Below, in pieces: positions 1 through 8,597 of a stretch of DNA of 64,000 nt. The notes below the pieces were generated by a model. It saw nothing but the letters and a program-made list of their open reading frames with translations. It had not been told where the DNA came from and did not search any database. Source of the stretch: JAXMCI01 sp046349435 (GTDB taxonomy: Bacteria; Pseudomonadota; Alphaproteobacteria; Dongiales; Dongiaceae); contig JAXMCI010000032.1 in NCBI GenBank assembly GCA_046349435.1, positions 1-64,000 of the forward strand. Reading direction: 5' to 3'. Each line of letters opens with the position of its first letter. Position 1 is the stretch's first letter. The translations under genes and the position numbers were made by a program.

Positions 1-97
1 CGAGGAATTCAGTCCAAGACGGCCCTGCCCGGCCGGTGCAACCGCTCGCCCGCCGACCCCGGTGTGGCCCCGGGCTTGCATCACGCTCTCGTGAGGG

Positions 98-1048
98 GTG
101 AAGTCGGGTCCGGCTCGGGGCGTGGAGGATCAGATCCTGCTCAGCTATGCGCGGCTGCGGCCCGGGCGGGGCTTCCGGCCCGGGCGTGCGCTCCTCTACT
201 ACGCGCAGCGTCTCGTCGTTCAGTCCGCCTCGCGGCGGACCATCGCCCGGCTGATCGCGGCCGGCATCCGCCGGAGCCATCCGCCGGGTGTCCTCGCCGG
301 CGAGCCCGAGGGAACGCCGCGATCGACGGCGGTTCTCGAGCAGCTGCGGCGCGACGGCTGCAGCGAGCTCGGCGCGCTGCTGTCGCCCGCGGCGCTGGCC
401 GAGATCCATCGCTTCCTGGCGAAGCGAGCGGTGCGCGCCGCCGACGGCCGCAGCTTCGCCGCGGACCGCCCGCCCGCCGGCGTGCCGCTCGGCGCCTACG
501 CCCTGGAGGACGTCCTGCAGTGCCCGCATCTGCTGGCGCTGGCCAACGCGCCGGCGCTGACGGCCGTGGTCGGCGCCTATCTCGGCTGCCAGCCGACGCT
601 CTCGAGCCTCGGCCTGCGCTGGTCCTTCCCGCCAGCGGCGCCCGGCGGAAGCGCCGACACGCAGCGGTTTCATCGCGACCCCGACGATGGGCGCGTCCTC
701 AAGCTCCTCGTCTACCTGACCGACGTCGATGCCGGCGCCGGCCCGCACTGCTTCGTCGCCGGCTCGCATCGCAGCAGCGGGCGCGTCTTCGCCCGCCCCT
801 ACCGCCGCGACCAGCTCGCCGCCCGCTACGGCGCCGCGGCGATCCGCGACTTCACCGGGCCGGCCGGCTCGGCGCTGCTCGCCGACACCTACGGCATCCA
901 CCGCGGCGGCGTGCCGTCGACCCGCCCGCGCCTGGCGTTCCTGGCGCAGTACTCGCTGCTGCCGATCTTCGCCTTCGAGTATCACCCGGTCCGTCTGGCG
1001 CGGCCGCCCGCCGTCGACCGCTACGTCAACCGGCTGCTGCTCGCCTGA
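98..1048 (+). CDS. phytanoyl-CoA dioxygenase (PhyH) family protein
   Basis: A 316-residue protein starting with GTG. It carries the iron-binding facial triad of the PhyH branch of Fe(II)/2-oxoglutarate oxygenases: FHRDPDD places H192 and D194, and YGIHRGG supplies the distal H268. An arginine a few residues later (TRPRL) is suited to hold 2-oxoglutarate. The central double-stranded beta-helix segment LKLLVYLTDVDAGAGPHCFV is typical of the family. The substrate cannot be told from sequence; PhyH homologues hydroxylate fatty acyl chains and natural products. It stands alone, converging on the YidB-like gene. The start is tentative because no clear ribosome site precedes it. Confidence 0.8.
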   Translation: MKSGPARGVEDQILLSYARLRPGRGFRPGRALLYYAQRLVVQSASRRTIARLIAAGIRRSHPPGVLAGEPEGTPRSTAVLEQLRRDGCSELGALLSPAALAEIHRFLAKRAVRAADGRSFAADRPPAGVPLGAYALEDVLQCPHLLALANAPALTAVVGAYLGCQPTLSSLGLRWSFPPAAPGGSADTQRFHRDPDDGRVLKLLVYLTDVDAGAGPHCFVAGSHRSSGRVFARPYRRDQLAARYGAAAIRDFTGPAGSALLADTYGIHRGGVPSTRPRLAFLAQYSLLPIFAFEYHPVRLARPPAVDRYVNRLLLA

Positions 1049-1116
1049 GTTGCCGCCACGCGCGGCAGGTGTCGTCGGCGCTTCTGCCACCCGTGAGCCG
1101 GGCCGACGGCATGGCG

Positions 1117-1662
1117 CTACGGCAGGCGCTCCACCTCCTCGCGTGTCGGCAGGCGGCCGTCGGGCGTCAGCCTGTCGACGGCCTGGGGCAGCTCGCGGCT
1201 GAGCCCCTGCAGCAGCTCCTCCCGCGACATGCCCGTCTCCTGCATCAGCCAGTCGATCTTCTCCGGGCCGAGGACCCGCTCGAGCTCGCCGATCGAGACC
1301 GGCTGGTTGGATCCGGTGCCGATCCACGACCGGGCCTTGTCGCCAAGGCCGCCCTGATCGAACTGGCGAACCAGATCGCCGAGGCCGTGGCTGATCGCGT
1401 CGCCGGCGCCGCCCCCGAACAGGCCTCCCAGCATGCCGCCGAGACCGCCGCTGCCGAGGATGCCGCCGAGGCCGCCGCCCTGTTCCGTCGCTCCTGGCTC
1501 CATCGCTCCGGCGGAGGCCGGGCTCCGCCCCAGCATCTCCGCCAGCCGGCCCTTGCCCTGGAAGGTGCGATAGGCGAGCAGGCCGAGCAGCGCCATCGTC
1601 AGCGGCGACATGCCGCCGCCGCTTCTCGATCCTCCTCCGAGCACGCCGTCGAGCAGACCCAT
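1117..1662 (-). CDS. YidB-like (DUF937-type) protein
   Basis: About 181 residues, read from the ATG that begins MGLLDGVLGGG because an AGG box lies six bases upstream; a longer frame exists but lacks a ribosome site. The N-terminus has a hydrophobic glycine-rich stretch, the middle is a long Gly-Gly-Leu low-complexity segment, and the C-terminal half (ISHGLGDLVRQFDQGG, then a domain beginning VSIGELERVLG) matches the YidB pattern of a helical domain with sequence GxxxxxxSWIGTGSNQPV. Family members have no settled biochemical role. The glycine-rich middle is expected to be flexible. Confidence 0.75.
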   Translation of the reverse strand: MGLLDGVLGGGSRSGGGMSPLTMALLGLLAYRTFQGKGRLAEMLGRSPASAGAMEPGATEQGGGLGGILGSGGLGGMLGGLFGGGAGDAISHGLGDLVRQFDQGGLGDKARSWIGTGSNQPVSIGELERVLGPEKIDWLMQETGMSREELLQGLSRELPQAVDRLTPDGRLPTREEVERLP

Positions 1663-1704
1663 CTGAACCTCCGTGGATGCATCGCCGCCATGGGCTTCCA
1701 CGGC

Positions 1705-2619
1705 TCAACCCAGGCCGGCCGGTGCGGTTGCGCCGATCTTGCCGGCACCGGCCGCCTCGACCGGCCCCCGGACGAACAAGGTGGCGCCCGGCTCGGCGAC
1801 GCAAGCCCGCCCTCCAGCCGTGCCGGAGACGGGCTGGGTGGCGCGGGAGAGCACGGCCAGCAGCTCGGCGGCCTGCTCGCCATAGGCCGCCCAGGCCTCG
1901 CGCAGCCGCTCCAGGACCGTGTCGCCGCTCGGCCGGCCGAGCCGCGCAAGGCTCGCGCACGGCCTTGTCGCGGCCGCGGTCAGGATGTCCTCCAGCGCCT
2001 TGGCCTGGGCCAGGCCGAGCACCAGCGTGGCATCGTCGCGGCGGGTCATGTCGATCGCTCCCGTGGTGCATCTGCCGCGATTCAGCTGGCACGCCGGCTT
2101 GCGCTGGATCTCGGCCACCTGCACGATGAAGGCCCGGCCCGCGATCTCGACCGGCGGCACCCAGCCGGCCAGCCGCGAGACCAGCGCGGCGACCTCGCCG
2201 CGTGCCCCCTCGAGCGCGACACGGCGCTCGGCCTGGATACGCCCGTAGGCGCGCTCGTAGCTGTCCCACGGCACCGCCGGGCCGGCCTCCGAGGCCGGGT
2301 CGAAGCCGGCGGGGCGGATCAGCCTGGTCCGCAGCCGCCGACCGCCCGGGATGCCGAACTGGACGGCCGGCAGCACGATCTCGGCCGGCGGACGGACCGT
2401 CCACGCCTCGATCTTCGCGGTCGTGGCCTCGATGAAACGCTCCAGCCGGGCGATCGCCGGGGGCAGCGCGTCGTTGGCCTCCTCGTAGGGGCGGAAGCGC
2501 GCGCCGAGGCAGCTGCGCGTCTGCATGCCGTGCGGCCGGGTGTGGCCGTGCAGGGCGATCAGTCCGCGGACGGTCCGGATCGCCCGCCCGCAGATCTGGC
2601 AGTGCGTCGTGATGGTCAT
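1705..2619 (-). CDS. hypothetical protein with N-terminal Cys/His cluster
   Basis: A 304-residue protein of unknown function. The start MTITTHCQIC was chosen over a longer arginine-rich frame because the Cys/His cluster begins right after it: C7, C10, H24, H26, H30 and C37 form a plausible zinc site (CQIC then HGHTRPH then C). The motif HGHTRPHG...SCLGARFRPYE recalls a recurring proteobacterial hypothetical family in which HGYTRPG is followed by C-x-GAR. The remainder is mostly helical (ERFIEATTAKIEAWTV; alanine-rich C-terminus). No neighbour hints at a role; it is divergent from the AraC-type regulator. Confidence 0.55.
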   Translation of the reverse strand: MTITTHCQICGRAIRTVRGLIALHGHTRPHGMQTRSCLGARFRPYEEANDALPPAIARLERFIEATTAKIEAWTVRPPAEIVLPAVQFGIPGGRRLRTRLIRPAGFDPASEAGPAVPWDSYERAYGRIQAERRVALEGARGEVAALVSRLAGWVPPVEIAGRAFIVQVAEIQRKPACQLNRGRCTTGAIDMTRRDDATLVLGLAQAKALEDILTAAATRPCASLARLGRPSGDTVLERLREAWAAYGEQAAELLAVLSRATQPVSGTAGGRACVAEPGATLFVRGPVEAAGAGKIGATAPAGLG

Positions 2620-2850
2620 CGGATCGGCTCCTGGCAGCGTCGGGCGGCGGGCGCGGCGCCGTCCGGCCCGGGCCGCGCCCGGGCACGGGGGCGCCCTGCG
2701 CTCCCGTCCGCGCCCGGACAATGGTCCGTGGCGCCACCATCGGCTGTGTCCGGCACGGCCATTCGCTTGATGAGTTCGGCCATGCCGATCAAACTCGGTC
2801 GGACGAGCAGAACGTCATGCGATCTGCGGCTTGCGAGCGACGGGGGGCTG

Positions 2851-3870
2851 ATGGCGGTCGTCCACACGGTCGATGCGGTCTGGGCACGGGTGATCGCCGA
2901 TCACCTGGAGCGCAGCGGACGGCCGGCACGGGAGATCCTGGCCGCCGCCGGGCTCGATCGCGCCGGGCTGCAGCAGGAGGGCACGAGGGTGCCCTTCCGC
3001 CAGCATGCCAGGCTCCTCGACCTCGCCGCGGAGGCGACCGGCGACGGCTGCTTCGGGCTGCACCTCGCGGCCCGCGAGGTGGACATCCGCGACGCCGGGC
3101 TGCTGGCCTATGTCGGCCTCAGCTCGCGGACCCTCGGCGAGGCGGTGCGCAACCTCGCGCGCTACGGCAGCGTGCTCAACGAGGCGATCCGCGGCACCCT
3201 GGAGCTGTCGGAGGACGCCGCCGACCTCGTGATCGAGGTCCTCGACCCCTCGGTGCGGAACCGGCGCCAAGCCGTCGAGTTCAGCGCCGCCAACGTCGTC
3301 CGGGGTTGCCGGATGATCACCGGGACCGAGCTGCGGCCACGCGGCGTGAGCTTCGCCCATCCCCGCAACCACGAGGTCGACCAGTTCGAGCGGTTCTTCG
3401 GCTGCCCGGTCTCGTTCGGCCGGGCCCGCACCGTCATCTCGCTCGCGCCCCGGCAGCTCTTGCTGCCGGTCGCGACGGCGGACGCCCGGCTGCTGGCGGT
3501 GCTGACCGGCTATTGCCGGGAGATCCTGGCCGGACGGGAGCAGACATCGCCCGGGCTGCGCCACCAGATCGAGCGCATCCTGATCGACCTGCTGCCCCGC
3601 GGCGAGGCCAGCGCGGCCCGGGTGGCGAAGGAGCTGGGCATGAGCGTGCGCACGCTCTCGCGCAAGCTGCAGGCCTCCGGGGCGACCTTCGCCGCCATCC
3701 TCGACGCGCTGCGCGCCGACCTCGCGACGCGGTACCTCGGCGACCGCACGCTGCCGCTGGCGGACGTCGCCTACCTGCTCGGCTACTCCGACGTCAGCGC
3801 CTTCAGCCACGCCTTCAAGCGCTGGACGGGAAAGAGCCCGGGGCAGATCCGGCAGGGCGAGCCGGGGTGA
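2851..3870 (+). CDS. AraC-family transcriptional regulator
   Basis: A 339-residue regulator. Residues about 20-200 fit the arabinose-binding-like N-terminal domain of the OruR/ArgR-type AraC subgroup (LLAYVGLSSRTLGEAVRNLARY is characteristic). The C-terminal ~100 residues are the double helix-turn-helix: VAKELGMSVRTLSRKL for the first helix pair and LADVAYLLGYSDVSAFSHAFKRWTGKSPGQIR for the second. ATG 2851 is preceded by a G-rich box. The same reading frame runs open far upstream, but that part is antisense to two other genes and is not coding. The stop lies 20 bp from the convergent transporter gene, so the controlled genes cannot be named. Confidence 0.88.
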   Translation: MAVVHTVDAVWARVIADHLERSGRPAREILAAAGLDRAGLQQEGTRVPFRQHARLLDLAAEATGDGCFGLHLAAREVDIRDAGLLAYVGLSSRTLGEAVRNLARYGSVLNEAIRGTLELSEDAADLVIEVLDPSVRNRRQAVEFSAANVVRGCRMITGTELRPRGVSFAHPRNHEVDQFERFFGCPVSFGRARTVISLAPRQLLLPVATADARLLAVLTGYCREILAGREQTSPGLRHQIERILIDLLPRGEASAARVAKELGMSVRTLSRKLQASGATFAAILDALRADLATRYLGDRTLPLADVAYLLGYSDVSAFSHAFKRWTGKSPGQIRQGEPG

Positions 3871-3889
3871 GCGCTCCGGCCCGCACCCG

Positions 3890-4828
3890 TCAGCGGATGC
3901 TGATCAGGCCGGTCCCGGCGATGGCCAGGGCCGCGCCGATCCAGGCCGCGGCGGACGGCCTCCTGCGGCTCCTGACCCAGACCAGCGGCAGGACGAGGAC
4001 GGGTGTCATCGACGACAGCGTCGCGACGAGGCCCGCATTGCCCTGGTGCAGTGCCGCCATCAGCAGCGACATGCCGAGCGACGTGCCGACGAAGGCCGAG
4101 CCCAGCACCAGCGCCAGCGCGCCGGGCCGAACCGGCGCCCGGGAGCCGCTGCCGACCGACACTGCCGACAGCGCCACGAAGATCGAGGCCGCCAGGCCCG
4201 AGCGCAGCGCCATGGCCGTGAACGGCTCGACCCCTGCCGCCATGGCGGGGCGCGCCAGCAAGGTCCCGACGGCCTGCCCCAAGGCCGTGGTGACGCCGAG
4301 GGCGATGCCGAGCCGCAGGCGCCCCTCGAGCGGCGGCGTGCCGAGCGCCGGGGTCGCAGCTGCTGCCGCCGTCATGGCTGGGGCGCCGCGGCCTGGTCGG
4401 CGAAGCCGCCGCGGGACGCCGATCGCCAGCACCACCCCGCCCAGGACGAGGACCACGCCGAGCCCCTGCCGGCGGTCGATCGTCTCGCCGAGGACGAGAT
4501 AGCCGAGGGCCAGCGCGAAGGGTGCCGTCAGCGAGAAGAGCAGTGCGGTGATGCGGGGGCCGACCGCGTAGATCGTCGCGAAGTAGGTCGTGCTGGCGAT
4601 CGCGATCCCGACGACGCTCGACGCGGCAAGCAGCCCGAGCTGCCACGGGCCGACCGTCCGCCAGCCGCCGAGCGCGAGCGAGAGGGCGCCCGTCATCACG
4701 AAGGTCGCCAGCATCTGCCAGCGGGCGAGCTGCAGGAGCGGCACCCCACCCCGCAGCTCGCTGATCATCATGGAGCTCAGCGCGAAGCAGAGGGCGGCGG
4801 CGATGGCGAGGGATTCGGAGACGAGCAC
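3890..4828 (-). CDS. EamA/DMT-family transporter
   Basis: A 312-residue inner-membrane protein with about ten hydrophobic helices arranged as two EamA repeats: the first in residues 1-140 (LVLGETIDRRQGLGVVLVLGGVVLAIGV closes it) and the second in 170-310. A charged linker rich in Ala and Arg separates the halves. Such proteins export or import small metabolites, often amino acids, but specificity is not predictable. The chosen start is GTG. The gene converges on the AraC regulator and lies 95 bp downstream of tRNA-Glu on the same strand. Confidence 0.85.
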   Translation of the reverse strand: MLVSESLAIAAALCFALSSMMISELRGGVPLLQLARWQMLATFVMTGALSLALGGWRTVGPWQLGLLAASSVVGIAIASTTYFATIYAVGPRITALLFSLTAPFALALGYLVLGETIDRRQGLGVVLVLGGVVLAIGVPRRLRRPGRGAPAMTAAAAATPALGTPPLEGRLRLGIALGVTTALGQAVGTLLARPAMAAGVEPFTAMALRSGLAASIFVALSAVSVGSGSRAPVRPGALALVLGSAFVGTSLGMSLLMAALHQGNAGLVATLSSMTPVLVLPLVWVRSRRRPSAAAWIGAALAIAGTGLISIR

Positions 4829-4923
4829 GATCCAGGTCTTCGGCTTCTGCAGAAATCCGAAGACCCCTGCTCGCGCCGCGCCGTAAGTCGTGCGGGGCCA
4901 GCCGATCGGCAGGCAGGCGAGAT

Positions 4924-4999
4924 TGGCGTCCCCAGGGGGATTCGAACCCCCGTTACCGCCGTGAGAGGGCGGTGTCCTGGGCCTCTAGACGATGGGGAC
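4924..4999 (-). tRNA. tRNA-Glu (CUC anticodon)
   Basis: A 76-nt tRNA including an encoded CCA. The acceptor stem GTCCCCA pairs with TGGGGAC and is followed by discriminator G. The anticodon stem CCGCC/GGCGG holds a seven-base loop CTCTCAC with anticodon CTC, which reads the Glu codon GAG. The T arm contains GTTCGAATC. The body is almost identical to the usual bacterial tRNA-Glu, apart from C in place of T at the wobble base, which suits a GC-rich genome using mostly GAG. Confidence 0.97.
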
Positions 5000-5088
5000 G
5001 CTGAGAGGCCGGCTCGAACCGGGCCCCTGACATAGAGGAAGCGGGGCCCGGGATCAAGCGCGATCGACGACGGCCTTCCGGCGGCCCC

Positions 5089-6165
5089 TCACGCCGCCCG
5101 GCCGGCGGCGGCCGCGACGTGGCGGGCGGCGGCGGCGAGAAAGGCGTCGATGTCGGCGTCGTCGCTGTTGAAGGCGGTGACCAGGCGGATCGAGCTGCCG
5201 CCGCCCTCGCCCGGCCAGCGGTAGAAGCGGAAGCCTTCGGCGAGCATCGCGTCGATGGCCGGGTCGGGCAGCACGGCGAAGACCTCATTGGCCTCGACCG
5301 GGTGGGCGAGCCGGCAGCCCGGAAGGCGGGCGAGGCCGGCGCCGAGCCGGCCGGCCAGCCGGTTGGCGTGGCTGGCATTGGCCAGCCAGAGGCCGTCCTC
5401 GAGATAGGCCAGCAGCTGGGCGCTGAGGAAGCGCTGCTTGGAGAAGAGATGGCCGGCGCGCTTGCGGCGCTCGGCGAAGCCCTCGGCCAGGCGGCGGTCG
5501 AAGAACACCACCGCCTCGGCGGCCATGGCGCCGTTCTTGGTGGCGCCCAGCGACAGCACGTCGACGCCGGCCTTCCAGGTCGCCTCGGCCGGGCTGCACC
5601 CCAGGCTGGCGACGGCGTTGGCGATGCGCGCCCCGTCCATGTGCAGGCGCAGCCCGTGCGCGCCGGCGAGCTCGGCGATGGCGGCGACCTCCTCGGGCCG
5701 GTAGAGCGTGCCGGCCTCGGTCGCCTGGGTCAGGCTGACCGCGGCCGGCCGGGCGGCGTGCACGCCGCCGTCGGCGGCCGCGGCGATCGCGGCGGCGATC
5801 GGCTCCGGCCGGAGCTTGCCGCCGGCCCCGGGCAGGCCGATCAGCTTGGCGCCGCCGCTGTAGAATTCCGGCGCGCCGCACTCGTCGGTCATGATGTGCG
5901 CGCTCTCGTGGCAGAGCAGCGCCCGGTAGGGCGGCACCAGCACGGCCAGCGCGAGCGCGTTGGCCGCCGTGCCGGTGGCGACCGGGAAGATGGCGAGATC
6001 CTCGGTCTCGAACACCGCGCGCGCCCGGGCCTCGAGCGCGGCGGTCAGCGGGTCGGCGCCGTAGGACGGCACCCGCCCCTGCTCGGCGCGGACCAGCGCC
6101 GCCATGATCGCCGGCGAGACGCCGGTCACGTTGTCGCTGGTGAAGTTCGTCCCGTCACGGCTCAT
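5089..6165 (-). CDS. ltaE: low-specificity L-threonine aldolase
   Basis: A 358-residue PLP enzyme of the beta-eliminating lyase family that cleaves threonine or allo-threonine to glycine and acetaldehyde. The sequence shows the N-terminal FTSDNVTGVSPAIM, the phosphate/ring region ATGTAANALAL, the aspartate contact HMDGARIANA, and the PLP lysine K210 in SLGATKNGAMAAEAVVF. Length fits the family. GGAGG lies just upstream of the ATG. It is transcribed away from the following small membrane protein gene on the same strand and may supply glycine and one-carbon units, in keeping with several folate genes elsewhere in the window. Confidence 0.93.
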   Translation of the reverse strand: MSRDGTNFTSDNVTGVSPAIMAALVRAEQGRVPSYGADPLTAALEARARAVFETEDLAIFPVATGTAANALALAVLVPPYRALLCHESAHIMTDECGAPEFYSGGAKLIGLPGAGGKLRPEPIAAAIAAAADGGVHAARPAAVSLTQATEAGTLYRPEEVAAIAELAGAHGLRLHMDGARIANAVASLGCSPAEATWKAGVDVLSLGATKNGAMAAEAVVFFDRRLAEGFAERRKRAGHLFSKQRFLSAQLLAYLEDGLWLANASHANRLAGRLGAGLARLPGCRLAHPVEANEVFAVLPDPAIDAMLAEGFRFYRWPGEGGGSSIRLVTAFNSDDADIDAFLAAAARHVAAAAGRAA

Positions 6166-6196
6166 CGGCCGCCCTCCTGCTGCTCGCTGCGATGTG

Positions 6197-6502
6197 TCAT
6201 TGTGCGGCCGGCGCCTCGGCCAGCCGCAGCCGGCCGGCCAGCGCGCCGCTGCGCGGATCGACCAGCAGGATCTCGCGGCAGTCGCCGCTGCCGGCGAGCC
6301 GCAGCGCCAGCCGGGCGCCGACGGCCGTAATCTCGACGACGCTGCAGCCGGCCGGCAGCGCGAGGCTGGCCGCGACCGCGGCGGCGGGCGCCGCCGGCGT
6401 GGGGCCCTTGCCGAGCCGGTTGGCGATGGTGACGATCACCACGACCATGCCGATGACGATCAGCACCGCCATGCCGATGACGACCGCCTTCAGGGCCTGC
6501 AT
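6197..6502 (-). CDS. small single-span membrane protein (DUF6476-like)
   Basis: A 101-residue protein, MQALKAVVIGMAVLIVIG followed by VVVIVTIANRL: one N-terminal membrane helix (about residues 5-28) and a soluble C-terminal domain that looks like a short beta-rich fold (CSVVEITAVGARLALRL, CREILLVDPRSG). I recall similar proteins next to rluD in other alphaproteobacteria under the name DUF6476, but this is from memory. Its start codon lies only 21 bp from the divergent rluD start, so the two share a very compact control region. Function unknown. Confidence 0.7.
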   Translation of the reverse strand: MQALKAVVIGMAVLIVIGMVVVIVTIANRLGKGPTPAAPAAAVAASLALPAGCSVVEITAVGARLALRLAGSGDCREILLVDPRSGALAGRLRLAEAPAAQ

Positions 6503-6523
6503 GCTTCGGGGTTCACTCCGCCC

Positions 6524-7552
6524 ATGATCGAGGACGACGACGAGGATGCCGGGACGCTGCCCGGGGAGGAGCCCGGGGACGAGCCCGCCCCGGAGCCGGT
6601 GGCCGTGACGATCGCCGCGGAGGAGGCCGGCGAGCGGCTCGACCGCGCCCTCGCCCGCCACCTCGGCCATCTCTCGCGCAGCCGCCTCAAGGCGCTGATC
6701 GAGGACGGCCGGGTGCGGCTCGGGGACGCGACCATAAGGGAGCCCTCCCGGCGGGTCAAACCCGGCCAAACTTTCGCCATCTTGGTGCCCGAGCCTGTCG
6801 ATGCCGAACCGGAGCCGCAGGCGCTGCCGCTCGACGTTCGCTACGAGGATTCCGACCTGATCGTCATCGACAAGCCGGCCGGGATGGCGGTCCATCCGGC
6901 CCCGGGCAGCCCCGACCGCACCCTGGTGAACGCGCTGCTCGCCCATTGCGGCGGCTCGCTCTCCGGCATCGGCGGGGTGCGCCGGCCGGGGATCGTGCAC
7001 CGGCTCGACAAGGACACCAGCGGGCTGATGGTGGCGGCCAAGACCGACGCCGCCCACCAGGCCCTTGCAAACGCCTTCGCCCGGCACGATATCGACAGGG
7101 CCTACAAGGCGGTCCTCTGGGGGACTCCGTCGCCGCGCAGCGGCGAGGTCGCAGGGGCGATCGGGCGGCACCCGACCAACCGGAAGAAGATGGCGATCGT
7201 GACGCGCGGCGGCAAGCCGGCGCTGACCCGCTATCGCGTGCTCCGCCCGCTCGGTCCCGGGGCCAGCCTGGTGGAATGCCGGCTGGCGACGGGGCGGACC
7301 CACCAGATCCGGGTCCACATGACGGCGATCGGCCATCCGGTGATCGGCGATCCCGTCTATGGCCGGCCGACCGCCGCCCGGCTGGCCGCGCTGACGCCCG
7401 GGCAGCGCGAGGTGGCGCTCGCCCTGCGGCGCCAGGCGCTGCACGCTTGGCGTCTGGGATTCCGCCACCCGCGGACCGGGGCGGCGATGGCCTGGGAGTC
7501 CGAGCCGCCCGGCGACATCGCCGCGCTGGTTCGGACTTTAGAATGCGTTTAA
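6524..7552 (+). CDS. rluD: RluD-type 23S rRNA pseudouridine synthase
   Basis: A 342-residue RluA-family enzyme that isomerises uridine to pseudouridine in 23S rRNA. After an acidic N-terminal tail comes an S4 RNA-binding domain (LDRALARHLGHLSRSRLKALIEDGRVRL shape), then the catalytic domain with HRLDKDTSGLMV, whose aspartate is the nucleophile. RLATGRTHQIRVHM and GHPVIGDPVYG are the other family signatures. ATG 6524 is the first in-frame start after the divergent gene. It precedes rpoH, an arrangement often seen in alphaproteobacteria, with a perfect hairpin between the two. Confidence 0.93.
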   Translation: MIEDDDEDAGTLPGEEPGDEPAPEPVAVTIAAEEAGERLDRALARHLGHLSRSRLKALIEDGRVRLGDATIREPSRRVKPGQTFAILVPEPVDAEPEPQALPLDVRYEDSDLIVIDKPAGMAVHPAPGSPDRTLVNALLAHCGGSLSGIGGVRRPGIVHRLDKDTSGLMVAAKTDAAHQALANAFARHDIDRAYKAVLWGTPSPRSGEVAGAIGRHPTNRKKMAIVTRGGKPALTRYRVLRPLGPGASLVECRLATGRTHQIRVHMTAIGHPVIGDPVYGRPTAARLAALTPGQREVALALRRQALHAWRLGFRHPRTGAAMAWESEPPGDIAALVRTLECV

Positions 7553-7559
7553 AGAACGT

Positions 7560-7578
7560 GGAACGCCGGTGGCGTTCC
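7560..7578 (+). terminator. perfect hairpin between rluD and rpoH
   Basis: GGAACGCC and GGCGTTCC form a perfect 8-bp stem with a GGT loop, starting eight bases after the rluD stop. No T-tract follows, so it may be a weak terminator, an RNA-stability element or part of the rpoH leader rather than a classical intrinsic terminator. Confidence 0.45.
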
Positions 7579-7651
7579 GGTGTATCATTGGCAAGAGGGG
7601 GGTGACGGATCGCCCGCGATCCGCCGCCGCCCCGGAGAAGGAGACGAAACC

Positions 7652-8545
7652 GTGGCCTCTCTCACCACGCGGAACCTGCCGACCATCGCGTCGGAGGGCA
7701 GCCTCTCGCGCTACCTCCAGGAGATTCGGAAGTTTCCGATGCTGGAGCAGAACGAGGAGTACATGCTCGCCAAGGCCTGGCGCGAGCATGGCGACACCGA
7801 GGCGGCGCACCGCCTGGTGACCAGCCACCTGCGGCTGGTCGCCAAGATCGCCATGGGCTATCGCGGCTACGGCCTGCCGATCAGCGAGCTGATCTCGGAA
7901 GGCAATGTCGGGATGATGCAGGCTGTGAAGCGCTTCGATCCCGACCGCGGCTTCCGTCTGGCGACCTACGCCATGTGGTGGATCCGTGCCTCCATTCAAG
8001 AGTACATCCTGCATTCCTGGTCGCTGGTGAAGATGGGCACCACGGCGGCGCAGAAGAAGCTGTTCTTCAACCTGCGCAAGCTGAAGGGCCAGCTGCAGGC
8101 GATCGAGGAAGGCGACATGTCGCCGGAGAACGTGCGCACCATCGCCGACCGGCTGAACGTGCCGGAGGCCGACGTGGTCAGCATGAACCGGCGGCTGGCC
8201 AGCCAGGATCATTCGCTGAACGCGCCGCTGCGCATCGACGGCGACGGCGAGTGGCAGGACTGGCTGGTCGACGAGTCGGAGAGCCAGGAGACGCAGCTCG
8301 CCGACCGCCAGGAGCTCGGCAAGCGCCAGAAGCTGCTCTCGGCGGCGCTGAAGTCGCTCAACGAGCGCGAGCGGCACATCCTGACCGAGCGCCGCCTGCG
8401 CGAGGAGCCGACCACGCTCGAGGACCTCAGCCAGGAATACGGCATCAGCCGCGAGCGGGTGCGCCAGATCGAGGTCCGCGCCTTCGAGAAGCTGCAGAAG
8501 GCGATCCGCAACGCCGCCGTCGAGGAGCGCATCGCGGCGAACTGA
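7652..8545 (+). CDS. rpoH: RNA polymerase sigma-32 (heat-shock) factor
   Basis: A 297-residue sigma factor. Region 2 reads LISEGNVGMMQAVKRFDPDRGFRLATYAMWWIRASIQEYIL, and is followed by the RpoH box region (SLVKMGTTAAQKKLFFNLRKLK). Region 4 ends with a helix-turn-helix (LEDLSQEYGISRERVRQIEVRAFEKL). GTG 7652 was chosen because AAGGAG sits at the right distance and family members begin at this point; a longer frame adds unconserved residues. It directs transcription of chaperone and protease genes. A sigma-32-like promoter in front of hsp20 in this window is a likely target, and FtsH, also encoded here, degrades RpoH in E. coli. Confidence 0.95.
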   Translation: MASLTTRNLPTIASEGSLSRYLQEIRKFPMLEQNEEYMLAKAWREHGDTEAAHRLVTSHLRLVAKIAMGYRGYGLPISELISEGNVGMMQAVKRFDPDRGFRLATYAMWWIRASIQEYILHSWSLVKMGTTAAQKKLFFNLRKLKGQLQAIEEGDMSPENVRTIADRLNVPEADVVSMNRRLASQDHSLNAPLRIDGDGEWQDWLVDESESQETQLADRQELGKRQKLLSAALKSLNERERHILTERRLREEPTTLEDLSQEYGISRERVRQIEVRAFEKLQKAIRNAAVEERIAAN

Positions 8546-8556
8546 CGATCGAGACC

Positions 8557-8585
8557 GGGCTGGGCGCCTCCGCGGCGCCCGGCCC
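8557..8585 (+). terminator. GC-rich hairpin after rpoH
   Basis: GGGCTGGGCGCC and GGCGCCCGGCCC form a roughly 12-bp stem with one wobble and a TCCGC loop, 11 bases after the rpoH stop. It lies between convergent genes (rpoH and vapC). It lacks a T-run, so termination would be inefficient or depend on other factors. Confidence 0.45.
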
Positions 8586-8597
8586 GGAGCGCACCGC

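Noticed and set aside
64..2850. Very long open frame continuing upstream of the AraC gene
   Set aside because: It overlaps three better-supported genes (PhyH, YidB-like, Cys/His protein), is Arg/Ala/Pro-rich low-quality sequence, and has no recognised domain before residue 930. GC-rich DNA keeps such frames open by chance.
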